Of a stretch of 64,000 nucleotides of DNA, positions 1-9,448 are shown piece by piece. Made by a program: the position numbers and the translations under genes. Within the stretch, counting starts at the first letter, position 1. Each line of letters starts with the position of its first letter. A model generated the notes under the pieces. It ran no database searches. It was not told the DNA's origin and was given only the letters and a program-made list of their open reading frames with translations. This DNA is from CAMDPA01 sp965223035 (GTDB lineage Bacteria; Pseudomonadota; Alphaproteobacteria; Rhizobiales; Hyphomicrobiaceae), in contig OZ244980.1 in assembly GCA_965223035.1 (NCBI GenBank), positions 1,178,001-1,242,000 of the forward strand, read 5' to 3'.

Positions 1-1
1 C

Positions 2-1141
2 GGGCCAGCCGGAATGTTGCTGTCCCATATGCTGCACCTTGAGGGCATCGACAGTGTTGTCATTGAACGGCGAAGCAAGGCTTACGTGTTAAGTCGCATT
101 CGCGCCGGCGTTTTGGAGGAAGGTACCGTCAAGCTGCTGCGTGATCTCGGCCTGGGGGAACGCATGGACCGCGAAGGCAAGGCGCATGATGGCACCTATA
201 TCGCTTGGCAGGATCGCGAGCCGTTCTTGATCAATACCAAAAAGTACACCGGTCGGCAGTTGGTCGCCTACGGTCAAACGGCCATTACGGAAGATCTCTA
301 TCTTGCCAGCGAGACAAATGGGCTTTGCGTGTTGGATGAGTGTTCCAACGTGGCGCTTCACGACCTGATGTCAAGCGAACCCAGCGTCAGCTTTGAGCGG
401 GACGGCAAGGCACATCGTCTAAGCTGTGATTTTATTGCAGGTTGCGACGGGTTCCGTGGCGTTTCGCGTAACACCATTCCTGAACAGATACGAAAGACAT
501 ACCAGATTGAATATCCATTCGGTTGGCTCGGGATCATGTCGGAAACGCCCCCGCTCGACGACATCTATTATGCCTATCACGAGCGCGGGTTTGCGCTTGC
601 CTCACAGCGATCACCGATGCTCTCGCGCTACTACATTCAATGCGCAACCGATGAGGATGTGGAGGCATGGCCCGACGATCGGTTCTGGGAGGAGCTGAAA
701 CGGCGTTACCCGAAGCAGATCGCCGACGCCATCGTTGTTGGCCCTTCAATCGAAAAATCGATTGCGCCCCTGCGCAGCTTTGTCTCCGAGCCGATGCGCT
801 ATGGTCGCCTGCTTCTTGCCGGCGATGCGGCGCACATTGTTCCGCCAACCGGAGCGAAAGGGCTCAATCTCGCCGTCTCGGACGTCTTCTATCTCCATCG
901 CGGGTTCAACGCTCACTTTAAGAGCGGCGATGATCGCTACCTCGATGAGTACTCGGCCACGGCCTTGCGGCGGGTGTGGGGCGCACAGCGCCTATCCTGG
1001 TGGATGACCAAGTTGATGCATGTGTTCCCCGATCGAAACGCGTTTGACGTTCGCGCCAACCAGGATGAGTTCGACTATCTGTGCAGCTCGCCAGCCGCCC
1101 AAGCCGCGCTGGCCGAGCAATACATCGGACTACCGTTCTAG
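2..1141 (+). CDS. pobA: 4-hydroxybenzoate 3-monooxygenase, 5' end cut by window
   Basis: FAD-dependent hydroxylase that turns 4-hydroxybenzoate into protocatechuate, which feeds the beta-ketoadipate pathway. The reading frame is already open at the window edge. Its first codons give GPAG, the second half of the GxGxxG FAD motif, so about ten N-terminal residues lie outside. Family signatures are clear: RIRAGVLE, YPFGWLG, the substrate-pocket stretch SRYY, KSIAPLRSF, the FAD motif GDAAHIVPPTGAKGLNLA, and the C-terminal Tyr in YIGLPF. As I recall the Pseudomonas enzyme, it runs about four residues further. Here the stop TAG is the first triplet of a palindromic repeat (1139-1238), so the tail was probably clipped by that element. 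The identification is from motif recall, not a search. Confidence 0.95.
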   Translation, partial: GPAGMLLSHMLHLEGIDSVVIERRSKAYVLSRIRAGVLEEGTVKLLRDLGLGERMDREGKAHDGTYIAWQDREPFLINTKKYTGRQLVAYGQTAITEDLYLASETNGLCVLDECSNVALHDLMSSEPSVSFERDGKAHRLSCDFIAGCDGFRGVSRNTIPEQIRKTYQIEYPFGWLGIMSETPPLDDIYYAYHERGFALASQRSPMLSRYYIQCATDEDVEAWPDDRFWEELKRRYPKQIADAIVVGPSIEKSIAPLRSFVSEPMRYGRLLLAGDAAHIVPPTGAKGLNLAVSDVFYLHRGFNAHFKSGDDRYLDEYSATALRRVWGAQRLSWWMTKLMHVFPDRNAFDVRANQDEFDYLCSSPAAQAALAEQYIGLPF

Positions 1142-1238
1142 ATCATCGGGCCTTAGGTCGAAAGCGCCAAAACGGGTCTAGAGCAACCTGCCCTTAATCG
1201 GAATCGGAACGATCCCGATTAAAGGCGCGATGATCTAG
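1139..1238. repeat. Family A palindromic repeat, partly degenerate
   Basis: The core at 1178-1238 reads CTAGAGCAACCTGCC, a palindromic centre around GGAACGATCCCGAT, then GCGATGATCTAG. The stretch 1139-1177 starts TAGATCATC and is a decayed copy of the second hairpin of the family. It supplies the TAG stop of pobA. Confidence 0.85.
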
Positions 1239-1358
1239 CTCATGTCCGTCAAAGGCGGATCAACCCTGCCGGTTCGCTCTCCGCCCGGCCCCCCAAAGAC
1301 GCGATATTGTCGATCGCCGGTCGGGGGAGCGGGATGGTTCCAGCTAACTCTGCGATGC
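1239..1358 (+). repeat. Family B hairpin repeat
   Basis: The left arm CGCTCTCCGCCCGGCC pairs imperfectly with a right arm containing CCGGTCGGGGGAGCGGG, followed by the shared tail GGATGGTTCCAGCTAA. It directly abuts the family A copy. Related copies lie at 6295, 22805, 26459, 36312, 43937 and 44893. Confidence 0.7.
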
Positions 1359-1681
1359 CATGATCAACGGCAAAAAGATGATCGCTCCTCAAGTGTGGAG
1401 CGACAATCGCCGCTCAATCGAAATCCTTCCGATGCCGATCGAGGGCTGGTTGCCTTGGCGCTTGACGGACTCCGGTCGGCACCGGCCCGGCCGATATCAA
1501 TGCCGGCGTCCGGCCAACCTGCACGCGGCCCGCTATGCACAAAAGCGGACTTCGGCGACGTCATCTGGCGACCCTGCGTCGAGGTCGGAGCGATCATTGC
1601 GCAAGATGTAAAGTGACAGCGATCATTTGCCCCGGGTGATTCGGGACCGCGCCCGCCTACTCCAGGATGGCCGTCGACGGG
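1359..1681. other. Intergenic, no gene seen
   Basis: Short overlapping reading frames on both strands lack a ribosome binding site or a family signature. ATGATCGCTC near 1378 recalls the linker of family A, so this may be decayed repeat DNA. Confidence 0.5.
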
Positions 1682-3415
1682 TTAGGTCGCCAATATCTCG
1701 CCCATCCGCTCGCCAATAATCACGCATGGCATCATCGTGTTGCCCGTCGTCACTCGAGGCATGATCGAACCGTCGGCGATCCGTAGCTTGTCGATGCCAC
1801 GGACCTTGAGCTGACCGTCAACAACTGCACCTTCGTCCTTACCCATCCGGCAGGAGCAGGTTTGGTGGAAGTACGTCGTCGCGCTGTTTCGCACAAATTC
1901 CACCAGCTCGGCCCCCTTCAACGGTCCTGGCATGACCTCGCGCTTGGTGAATGGTTTCATCTCTGCCGAGTTGCCGATGTCTCGACAGATCTCGATGCAG
2001 CGCTCCAACGCCTTGACGTCCTTGGGGTCAGATAGGAAGCGGGCGTCGATTAACGGCGGCGCTTTGGGGTCGTCGGACCGAATTGTGACTGTGCCATGGC
2101 TCTCCGGGCGGACCAGGCCGGGCAAAATCGACCAGCCCGATTTTGGCACGTTAAATTGCTTGCCGGTGACCTCACTTGCATACGGCACCTCAACTTGGAA
2201 GGGCTGGAGATCCGGCGTGTCAAGGGCAGAGTCGCTCTTCCAAAAGAATGTGCACTCGGACATGTTGTTCCGAGGTGCCAGCGGATTGGTGTATTCCCAA
2301 ACGCACCCCCCCAGGAGGACATGATCCCGAAAATTTTTGCCGACGCCGGCGAGCTTGTGCCGCACCGGCACGCCAGCCTTTTTCAGAACTGCCTCGTCGC
2401 CGATACCCGACAGCATGAGGATACGGGGTGTATTTATGGCGCCGGTCGACAAGATAATCTCTTGGTTGGCGTCGATCGTCCGAGTGCCGTTGGCGAGACG
2501 CACCTCAACGCCCATTGCTGTCGTACCATCAAGCATCACCTTTTGCACTTCGGCATTAATCAATACGGTAATGTTCGGCTTATCCAGAATCGGTTGAAGG
2601 TAATTCATGAAAACGCTGTGACGTCTTCCGTCCTTGATCGCAACATTCGGAAGGGCGCATCCACCAGGTCCTTCCATCATTTTGCCGTTGTGATCGGCAA
2701 ACGACGGGATGCCGACTGATGCTGCCGCCTTGACCATCGCCGGAGCGATCGGATTCGGGTTCGGCGCCGACTGGACGTAGAACAGGCCGCCTTTACCCCG
2801 GTAGTCTGGATCATCCGGACCCTGCCAGTCCTCGATCCGCTTAAAGATGTTTACGATGCTGTCGTAGTTCCAGGCATTATCGCCAGCCTCGCTCGCCCAG
2901 TAGTCATAGTCGTTTTTGTGACCGCGAACATAAGCCATGACATTAATGCTACTGCCGCCGCCCAGCACTTTGCCCATCGGCATGATGAGCGCGCGTCCGT
3001 TGACGCCTCTGCTCGGTTCAGCGGTGAAGCCCCAATCGCGTTCCGACCGAATATTGGTGGGCCACATCGATGGGTTGGTGACGTTTTCGACGTCATATGA
3101 ACCACCCGCCTCGATCAGCAAAACGGACGTGTTTGCCTTCTCGGCAAGACGCCGAGCGACCACGCAACCCGATGAGCCCGCGCCACAAACAATGTAGTCA
3201 TAACGAGGCTTCAAGTCGGCGAGCTGGGCGGCCTGATTGATCTGGATGGCGAGCGCTTTTTCCGCCATGAGGTGGGCTGCCGCCGCCGAGACCCCGACGC
3301 CATATACCATCCGCATGAAGGTCCGTCGGTCAATGTGACCCAACATCAATCCCGCCTCAGCTTGATTGATGATCTCACCTCGTGCGAGGGTGCCGCTCTT
3401 TCCGTTGATCCGCAT
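1682..3415 (-). CDS. GMC-family FAD oxidoreductase with Tat-like signal
   Basis: Flavoprotein of the glucose-methanol-choline oxidoreductase family, oxidising an alcohol or aldehyde group; the substrate is unknown. An N-terminal twin-arginine motif DRRTFM (about residues 29-34), a hydrophobic stretch and an ALA cleavage-like site suggest folded export to the periplasm. The dinucleotide-binding motif GAGSSG lies at about 78-83 and the GMC signature GKVLGGGSSIN further on. The catalytic His is in YFHQTCSCRMG and a C-terminal Asn in TTGNTMMP. I chose the ATG at 3415 because GGGAGGAAG lies five bases upstream; an in-frame ATG at 3430 would overlap that site. The product is 577 residues, usual for the family. 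It is convergent with pobA, and a role in aromatic or alcohol oxidation is only inferred. Confidence 0.9.
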   Translation of the reverse strand: MRINGKSGTLARGEIINQAEAGLMLGHIDRRTFMRMVYGVGVSAAAAHLMAEKALAIQINQAAQLADLKPRYDYIVCGAGSSGCVVARRLAEKANTSVLLIEAGGSYDVENVTNPSMWPTNIRSERDWGFTAEPSRGVNGRALIMPMGKVLGGGSSINVMAYVRGHKNDYDYWASEAGDNAWNYDSIVNIFKRIEDWQGPDDPDYRGKGGLFYVQSAPNPNPIAPAMVKAAASVGIPSFADHNGKMMEGPGGCALPNVAIKDGRRHSVFMNYLQPILDKPNITVLINAEVQKVMLDGTTAMGVEVRLANGTRTIDANQEIILSTGAINTPRILMLSGIGDEAVLKKAGVPVRHKLAGVGKNFRDHVLLGGCVWEYTNPLAPRNNMSECTFFWKSDSALDTPDLQPFQVEVPYASEVTGKQFNVPKSGWSILPGLVRPESHGTVTIRSDDPKAPPLIDARFLSDPKDVKALERCIEICRDIGNSAEMKPFTKREVMPGPLKGAELVEFVRNSATTYFHQTCSCRMGKDEGAVVDGQLKVRGIDKLRIADGSIMPRVTTGNTMMPCVIIGERMGEILAT

Positions 3416-3445
3416 GCGTCTTCCTCCCATTGGAAATCTCTTCGT

Positions 3446-3505
3446 CTGAAATCCCTCTGTTCAAAATCCCTCTGTCTGAAATCCCTCTGTCTGAAATCCC
3501 TAGGA
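3446..3505. repeat. 15-bp tandem repeat, four copies
   Basis: Four contiguous copies of CTGAAATCCCTCTGT with minor changes sit just upstream of the GMC oxidoreductase start. There are no spacers, so it is not a CRISPR. Confidence 0.9.
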
Positions 3506-4235
3506 CTTACGTGGGCAACGACTTGGAAGGCCGTGATCTCGGGCCGAGCTACGAATTCTTCAAACGCTTGGGGGAACAGCTTGTCCGATCGGCTAGGTCG
3601 AGATCTCGTCCGATCATCTTAGCGGGCTACTCTGCGACCTGCAACTTAGCAGCCCGGCAACGCGCCCGGACAGCGTCCCGTTCGTGGTTTGCGGCGGTTC
3701 GCAGGCAGCCCAGGCCGGGCTGGCAGAGCACGACATCAAACGACCGTTCGAGATCACTTTCGCCTTAGCCGGAAACGGACCGGCACTAAACAATTCACGG
3801 CCTGCTGCACGGCATTGGATCAGCGGGCTGAACCGAGAACGACCTCGGCGTTCTGACCAGATTTGGATTGGTCGATCGCCAGCTCTATGGTCCCCTTGCT
3901 GTCAATCGGTAGCCGGCCAAACTCCGTATCATTTCTGCCGGATGAGAGGTCTGACTGGTTTGGTACCGAGATCTCCCCGCTCGCGTCGTGGATGGCACGG
4001 CACGAAATTCTCTTTGTCACCAACGCGTTATCGGCCTTAGCGAGGTTGCATAATGCGCCCCATCTCATCATCGTAGACTGTTGACACATAGATGTTGATC
4101 AAACCGATCGTTTCTCGTGTAGTCTGCCGGAACCGGATCAATAATTGGCTTGCCTCAGGAGATCATCGATTGACTGGCCAATCCGGTCGTTGTTGCCGAG
4201 GACCTAACACGACCCACTCGAGCGAGGAAACCTCC
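3506..4235. other. Intergenic, no convincing gene
   Basis: Several frames of 70-120 codons are open on both strands, but none has a recognisable motif or a good ribosome binding site. It may hold the divergent promoters of its two neighbours. Confidence 0.5.
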
Positions 4236-4814
4236 ATGAGCGAGACACAGTACGAAAACCGTCAGAACTTCGAGATGGAGAACTGGCCTGAGCTAAGGCA
4301 AACAGCGAACAATCTGTTCAAGTTGGTCTTCCCGGGACGCGAAGTGTCCGGGGAACTGAAACAGCTGGTCTTTCTTGCCGCCAGCGTTGCCAGTGGCTGC
4401 GTGCACTGTCAATCGCACGGGGCCTACCATCTGCACAAAATCGGCGTTGCGGACGAAAAAATTCAGGCGCTGTGGAGCTATCAGTCATCTGAGCTCTTCA
4501 CCGAGGCAGAGCGCGCCGCGCTCAATCTTGCCTTTGCCGCTGGCACCTGTCCTAACGCGACAGGACCGGAAGATTTCGTCGAACTGCGCAAGCACTATTC
4601 CGATAGTCAGATTATCGAGATCGTCGCTGCTATTGCCGTGGGCGGCTTCTTAAACCGGTGGAATGACACGATAGCTACGGTCACCGATCAAGAGTCGATA
4701 GATTTTGCCAATCACGTCCTTCGGCCTGTCGGCTGGGATCTTGGCAAGCACGTGGGTGCAACGCCGGAGCAGCGAAAGGCACATCCGATCACATTGGGCT
4801 GGATCAACAAATAG
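4236..4814 (+). CDS. Carboxymuconolactone decarboxylase / AhpD-like protein
   Basis: Small all-helical protein of the CMD/AhpD superfamily, 192 residues. The redox motif C55-x-x-C58 with a nearby His (CVHCQSHG, His62) matches the AhpD-type alkylhydroperoxidase site, so thiol-dependent peroxide reduction is likelier than lactone decarboxylation. I chose the ATG at 4236, preceded by GAGGAAAC, over an open frame that extends to 4092 without a site. It lies near pobA, GMC and GST genes and could protect against peroxides from flavin oxidases; that is inference. Substrate unknown. Confidence 0.82.
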   Translation: MSETQYENRQNFEMENWPELRQTANNLFKLVFPGREVSGELKQLVFLAASVASGCVHCQSHGAYHLHKIGVADEKIQALWSYQSSELFTEAERAALNLAFAAGTCPNATGPEDFVELRKHYSDSQIIEIVAAIAVGGFLNRWNDTIATVTDQESIDFANHVLRPVGWDLGKHVGATPEQRKAHPITLGWINK

Positions 4815-4922
4815 AGTGGCCTTGGTTGGAGTGCTGGGCATTCCGCGTTGGTGACCGATCCAATGGTTGGTCATGAAGCGGCCATGACGTGATGAATCGG
4901 CACGAGGAAACGGTCGCGAAGG

Positions 4923-5756
4923 CTATGCAGAGTAAGCGTGCGCGAAGCGCTCCCGATACTCCGCGAGCTTCACACGGAACTCGGGCTCCGTCTCGCGACC
5001 GGCCTTGGCATGCGGGGAATCCTCAGCGACCGCATTACTCGGGAAATCGTCGAGCCGCCGTAGGCTCGCCCGGTTCGCCACACGGTCCCACCAGGCCCGC
5101 GTGAGAGGGTAGGGTTCCAGCCAGAAGTCGAGAAACCGCACCATCTCAATCACCTTGATGAAGGGCGCCGAATTGGTTTCGGCCAGAGTAAGCCGGTCTC
5201 CCATAAGGAACGGTCGTCCGTCGGCGAGGATCTTCTCCATCAGCCGAAATATGGTTTCCCAGGCGCCGATGGCGCGCATCACGTAAGGGGAGGCAACGCC
5301 TTCCCGGATGACCGACTGCTGACGATAAAGGCGGTCGATATTGGGAACGTGCTTCCAGCGTTCCTCCATCTTTTCTCGCGATAGCGTCAGGCGGAATTTA
5401 GTGACAAAGTTAATCACCGCGGTGGCTTCAAATCCCCGCTCGTCAAACAGCTTCACCCATTCGGCCATGTGGCAGCGCGCTAGCGGATCGCTGGGCTTTA
5501 GCGGCGGATCGGGCCGCAAATCGTCAAGATAGCTGCAGATGATAGAGGATTCGCGAATGACCCCGCCGTCGTGAACAAGGGTCGGAACGACCCCGTTTGG
5601 ATTGAGCGCGAGATACGCGGGCTGAAACTGATCCCGGTTCATGAGAACCATTTTGTGAGGCACCCAATCGGTGATCCCCTTCTCCAGCAGGGTGACGATG
5701 ACCCGGTTGGAGCAGATCGAGTCGGTCTCTTCGAGATAGTATAGCTCAAGCGTCAC
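4923..5756 (-). CDS. Glutathione S-transferase family protein
   Basis: A protein of 277 residues with an N-terminal thioredoxin-like GST domain (about 1-85, ending in the NPNGVVPTLVHDG and ESSIICSYLDD glutathione-site signatures) and a helical C-terminal domain. The C-terminal part is longer than in ordinary 200-220-residue GSTs. With the opening MTLELYYLE and the placing of the VPTLVHDG and YLDD elements, this recalls bacterial beta-etherases of the LigF type. That resemblance is from memory and unproven. GTG start at 5756 with GGAGG five bases upstream. Substrate unknown. Confidence 0.85.
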   Translation of the reverse strand: MTLELYYLEETDSICSNRVIVTLLEKGITDWVPHKMVLMNRDQFQPAYLALNPNGVVPTLVHDGGVIRESSIICSYLDDLRPDPPLKPSDPLARCHMAEWVKLFDERGFEATAVINFVTKFRLTLSREKMEERWKHVPNIDRLYRQQSVIREGVASPYVMRAIGAWETIFRLMEKILADGRPFLMGDRLTLAETNSAPFIKVIEMVRFLDFWLEPYPLTRAWWDRVANRASLRRLDDFPSNAVAEDSPHAKAGRETEPEFRVKLAEYRERFAHAYSA

Positions 5757-6294
5757 TACAGCCTCCAGGCTTGTGCAATGTGCGCCTCCGAGCGGTCAGC
5801 CTAACTCGGTTTTCGAGGGAAGCAAAACCTCGATCCGATTGATCGGGTGATCCGCGACCGCAAGAAAAGTTTTTGCTCACGTCCGCATGCGTTTGGCCAT
5901 GTTCAGATAACTCATGGAGGCTGTGCCGGGCCAACCGTGTCAGTCGCCGGTAACCCGCCGCCGATTCGGCTGGGCCCCATCGGCCGCCGCGTTGCTGCAT
6001 GGCAGCGCAGCGTCGACCTCTTCGGCCGTTCGCTATGGTTGCAGCAGACCATCCGCTGATCGGGCAAGAAGAGATGTGGCGGCGACCCGGCTCGACCGGC
6101 GGAGTTGAACCTACACGGAACGGGACGCATGCCGATTGCTGTTGCCGCAATCGCCCAACGCGGACCGCCCGCGACGGTCAACAACATCCCACAACAGATG
6201 AAGATTACTGGGCCGTTTGAAGTGCCGTTTCAGTGCCAACAACTGACGACTACGCAAGTCGCTTGCACGGGGCACGGCTTCGGCCATTTGCACG
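5757..6294. other. Intergenic, no gene seen
   Basis: Overlapping short frames on both strands, no family signature and no ribosome binding site worth noting. It leads into repeat and IS debris. Confidence 0.45.
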
Positions 6295-6350
6295 GCCTGG
6301 AGCGATTCAGTGTGAGCTGGAACCATCCCGCTCGCCCGACCGTCCACTTA
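6295..6350 (-). repeat. Fragment of family B hairpin repeat
   Basis: Shares the inverted tail GAGCTGGAACCATCCCGCTC with the copies at 43937 and 44893, but the second arm is missing. Confidence 0.55.
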
Positions 6351-6590
6351 TTGGGGCCGATCAAGATTGGAGTAATCCGGTTGCAGCAATGCTCTGAGCC
6401 GCGGTGTGGAGCCCTTCAATGGCTCAAGCGCCGGCGCGGTGGTGGCCGCGAACTCGGCCGGCGTCGGATAACCGAGCGATGCGTGCGGTCGGCGGTTGTT
6501 GTAATGGTCTCGCCAGGCTGCGGCATCGACCATCGCCTTCTTAATCGCCGGGTCGACCCGGTTCTTCTGGATCGGCTTGCGCCGCGTCAT
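6348..6590 (-). pseudogene. IS3-family transposase relic (orfB C-terminus)
   Basis: About 45 codons read WRDHYNNRRPHASLGYPTP plus AEFAA, the characteristic end of the integrase core domain of IS3-type OrfB transposases. Nothing upstream in any frame continues the transposase, and no terminal repeats are seen, so only a stub remains. Residues outside the match are unlike the family and probably flanking DNA read by chance. Confidence 0.8.
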
Positions 6591-6871
6591 CTGGCCAGCG
6601 CCAGGTCTCCGCCCGTCCCGTAAAGATCCATCTTGCGACAGACGCCATCACGGCTGCATCCCACGATCCTATATGCCTGGGACACGCTGCCGAGCTAGTT
6701 AGCCAATTCCAACAGGCCTGCCCTTGCCTTGATGACCTTTTGCTCCGTTGTCATCGGCGGCTTTCCAGTGGGTCCGTCGCCGCTTGTCAGGTCCGCTCGC
6801 GTGCGGGCTCGCTCGCTTCACCATTGGCTCAATTGCCTACGACTTCGCCAATGCATGCCGGATCAAGCCTC

Positions 6872-6931
6872 CAGCAACCTGCCTATAATCGGGATTGGAA
6901 CGATCCCAATGCAAAACAGAAAGTTGCTTTA
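6872..6931. repeat. Degenerate family A palindrome
   Basis: Recognisable as CAGCAACCTGCC, then GGAACGATCCCAAT, then CAGAAAGTTGCTTTAG. The arms no longer match fully, so this is an old copy of hairpin I. Confidence 0.7.
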
Positions 6932-6959
6932 GGCTTTTACACACAAATAGATGTGAAAC

Positions 6960-6985
6960 GACGGCCCGGATTTCTCCGGGCCGTC
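6960..6985 (-). terminator. Hairpin terminator candidate
   Basis: Perfect 11-bp stem GACGGCCCGGA / TCCGGGCCGTC with a 4-base loop, 40 bases past the stop of the gene at 7025. On the minus strand the stem is followed by CGTTTCAC, so the T tract is weak. Confidence 0.65.
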
Positions 6986-7024
6986 TTCTGTTAGGCCAAT
7001 GGGCAGATGATGAGCTTGGCACGA

Positions 7025-7330
7025 CTACCGGGGTGGGTTTTCGGTGGCGACCTCTTCCTCGTAAAACAATTCGCCATCAAGGATTTCAACACGATCGTTT
7101 TTGGTAATGTCATAGGGGTCTGGGTCATTTCCAATCAAAATCGCGCATGAATTCGAACAAATGTCGTCGATGCGTTGCCCAGCCTGAACCTCAACCTCCT
7201 GCTCGCTGTCGTTTTCAATAACGACCAGCTTGTGGGGCATGCTATCGCGATTGGTCAGCGTTGCGGCCTGCACAGCTGACGCGCAAACAAGCATCACCAG
7301 CGCGACCGCGCTGATTATCACTTTTGTCAT
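7025..7330 (-). CDS. Small secreted protein, function unknown
   Basis: A 101-residue protein with a classical signal peptide: a short basic start, a hydrophobic core VIISAVALVMLVCASAV, then cleavage after VQA. The mature part opens TLTNRDSMPHKL, carries two cysteines five apart (ICSNSC) and is acidic. I believe small exported proteins of this look occur in Rhodospirillales-like bacteria, but I know of no function. AGGAAC lies seven bases before the ATG. A lysine-rich mini-gene lies just upstream on the same strand and may be co-transcribed. Confidence 0.75.
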   Translation of the reverse strand: MTKVIISAVALVMLVCASAVQAATLTNRDSMPHKLVVIENDSEQEVEVQAGQRIDDICSNSCAILIGNDPDPYDITKNDRVEILDGELFYEEEVATENPPR

Positions 7331-7355
7331 CGGGTGTGTTCCTAGCTCGCGCTGA

Positions 7356-7451
7356 CTATTTCGCTTTTGCCGATGCCGTCTTCTTCGATTCGACCGGTTT
7401 CGGCTTAGGCGTAGCCTTCTTTATTGCAGGTTTTTGCGTTTTTCTTTTCAT
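7356..7451 (-). CDS. Lysine/proline-rich mini-protein
   Basis: A 31-residue frame starting MKRKTQKPAIKK and ending ASAKAK; nearly half of its residues are Lys or Pro. A longer in-frame start at 7541 exists, but its extra residues do not look coding. Only GAGA is visible upstream of the ATG. It sits 25 bases upstream of the secreted protein at 7025-7330. Its composition resembles the C-terminal tail of histone H1-like alphaproteobacterial proteins and the tail of the product at 9838-10026. It may be a real basic peptide or a remnant. Confidence 0.4.
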   Translation of the reverse strand: MKRKTQKPAIKKATPKPKPVESKKTASAKAK

Positions 7452-7595
7452 GCAATGTATCTCGATCGACGGTAGTTGGGGGGTCAACAAGCCACACTCA
7501 CGCCACCTTGCCGTCACTACACTGCACAATGCTTCGACCAATTACAAACAAATCTTTTTTGTCTGATCGATCAATATTTTTGATGTGATGCCAAG

Positions 7596-8459
7596 CTAGG
7601 TAAGGAGCTGCTCCACGGTCTGCTCTGCAACTCTGCGTAGGCCATGGAGAAGCGGATCGAAACTCTCCTGGTCGCGATCATCAGGGTAAACGAGGTAAAC
7701 TGGATAAATGAACCGTCGCGCTCGGCGCACGAGCGTCAGGCGGCCGTCTGCGAGATACGGCTTGGCAACGCGCAGTGGAAAATATCCTGACGCCTGAGTA
7801 TCCAGCAGGTAGTTGATGGCAATCGCGCCAAGGTCAAGTTGCAAACCGGCGTGTTGTGTGGCCGGATAAGTCTCGGCATGGTCGCCGGCGAACTCCGGGC
7901 CCCAATTTACGAAAACGTAGCGAGACCCCGGCACCGGACCCACCTCCTTGGCGCTTGTCACGAGCGCCAACTCCTCGTCGAAAATGTGCTCCACAATCAG
8001 CCCGGGACGCTGGGCTGCGCGGTAGACGACGGCGACATCCAACGTTCCCTCACACAGTCTATCCATCAGCTCGCTCGAGCTACCGACCGTGGCCGTTATG
8101 GCCAAGCTTGACTGCGCGTCTTGTAGCCAGGCCACCCATTTGAGCAAGAAGCCTTCCCAGAGGCTTATTTGCGCACCGACGGCGAGGTGATCGGCGTGTT
8201 GCTCGGATAAAGCGACCTCCAACATGGCCTGACGCCAGACCCGCACAAGTGTCGCGGCATGGCGGTGAAAGTGCTCGCCGGATTTGGTGAGCTGAATGCC
8301 GTTCTTTGAGCGCTCCAGCAACCGTTTGCCGATGGTGTCTTCCAAGGCTTTGATGCGAGCGCTGATGGCGGATTGCGTGAGGTTTAGCTTGTTGGCCGCG
8401 TCCTTGAAGCTGCCCGTCTCGACAATGGCCAGCAACGTACGGGCGTGATCAACATCCAC
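7596..8459 (-). CDS. LysR-family transcriptional regulator
   Basis: A 287-residue one-component regulator. The N-terminal winged helix (about 1-60) holds the typical FKDAANKLNLTQSAISARIK recognition region. The rest is the periplasmic-binding-like effector domain. GTG start at 8459, six bases after GGAGG. LysR genes often regulate a divergent neighbour, but none is seen here: the next 600 bases are empty. Target and ligand are unknown. Confidence 0.93.
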   Translation of the reverse strand: MDVDHARTLLAIVETGSFKDAANKLNLTQSAISARIKALEDTIGKRLLERSKNGIQLTKSGEHFHRHAATLVRVWRQAMLEVALSEQHADHLAVGAQISLWEGFLLKWVAWLQDAQSSLAITATVGSSSELMDRLCEGTLDVAVVYRAAQRPGLIVEHIFDEELALVTSAKEVGPVPGSRYVFVNWGPEFAGDHAETYPATQHAGLQLDLGAIAINYLLDTQASGYFPLRVAKPYLADGRLTLVRRARRFIYPVYLVYPDDRDQESFDPLLHGLRRVAEQTVEQLLT

Positions 8460-9076
8460 GGGATGCCTCCGTCAAATCGATATTTCTGATGTAAAGGGGC
8501 GAAGAGTGTCGAATGTCAAATGTTAAATGCGGTTTTGCGCCATCGTTGCCCGCGCTCTAGATCGGCTTCAGCATGCGACAGCGCCCGCACACCTGGCCCA
8601 ACAGCAAATCTTGTCGGAGGCGGAATAGCTGCGACGCGCGAGCCTTGGGGCAGCCCGGACCCGATCAATCAAACCCGATCGTCAACGATCGCGTGGTGTG
8701 ATGCAGCCGATGGCTCCATCAGTCGACTAATCTAATGCGGCAGCAAATGCAGAAACAGAATTGTGATCGTAAATTGGTTCGGTCACCGTCCGTCGGTTTC
8801 AAAACCTTGATCCATTGATACGAAAAATTTGAAAGCTAACTCCGATCGTTTGGCGTATCTGACTACGTTTATCTGTTCTACCATGAACAGGCGTGATTGC
8901 GTGCATTGATTGCTTTTTTCTTGGCGTCTTTCGTCAATCGCCTTAGCCACCCATAGACCACATTAGGTGAATAGGCTGATTGAGCCTTACGTGGGGGATG
9001 TGCGGCGTTTAGCGGAGCCGTCGCGCAGCTTACAGTTTTTGACCATCTTCAAGGCTTACAACTTAAGGGAATTCGA
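8460..9076. other. Intergenic, no gene seen
   Basis: AT-richer than its surroundings from about 8740 to 8960. No reading frame with a credible start. It probably contains the promoters of the LysR gene and of the small secreted gene at 9077. Confidence 0.5.
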
Positions 9077-9274
9077 ATGGTGATACTGAGACCGGTCGCA
9101 TTAACCATCAGTTTGGTCATATGTTCCGGACTAGCGCACAGTGCGCCATTCCATTTCAAGCCGGCCCAAAGCCCAGCCAACGATCACCTGCTTCTGACCC
9201 AATCGACCGCACCGCCCGCTGAGGTGCCGGAGCAGGAAGCGAGGGGACAGAAGCCTTGGAGACAAAAGCCATAA
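9077..9274 (+). CDS. Small secreted protein, function unknown
   Basis: A 65-residue product with a clear signal peptide (VALTISLVICSGLAHS, then APFHF). The mature part is short and ends in a run of Gln, Arg, Lys and Pro. AAGGGA lies seven bases before the ATG. The start of the mature part (AHSAPF) resembles that of the product at 9838-10026 (AHAAPF), so the two may be related. It lacks the long lysine tail of the latter. A lysine/arginine-rich frame (9450-9587) follows beyond a family A element, out of frame, so this gene may have been cut by the repeat. Confidence 0.55.
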   Translation: MVILRPVALTISLVICSGLAHSAPFHFKPAQSPANDHLLLTQSTAPPAEVPEQEARGQKPWRQKP

Positions 9275-9309
9275 CTGGATGCGCTGAGGCGACCGCCAAC
9301 CGACAGAAC

Positions 9310-9448
9310 CTAGATCATCGCGCTTTAAATCGGAACCGCAAAGCCGGTTCCGATTCAAGGCGCAAAGATGATCGCTCTTAAAGTGTAGAGCAACTTTCTG
9401 CCTTGAATCGGGATCGTTCCGATTCCGATTGAAGGCAGGTTGCTCTAG
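9310..9448 (-). repeat. Family A composite palindrome, long form
   Basis: Hairpin II (TAGATCATCGCGC ... GGCGCAAAGATGATC), a linker containing GCTCTTAAAGTG, then hairpin I (GAGCAACTTTCTGCC ... GGCAGGTTGCTCTAG). This is the full two-hairpin form, inverted relative to the copy at 11053. Confidence 0.9.
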
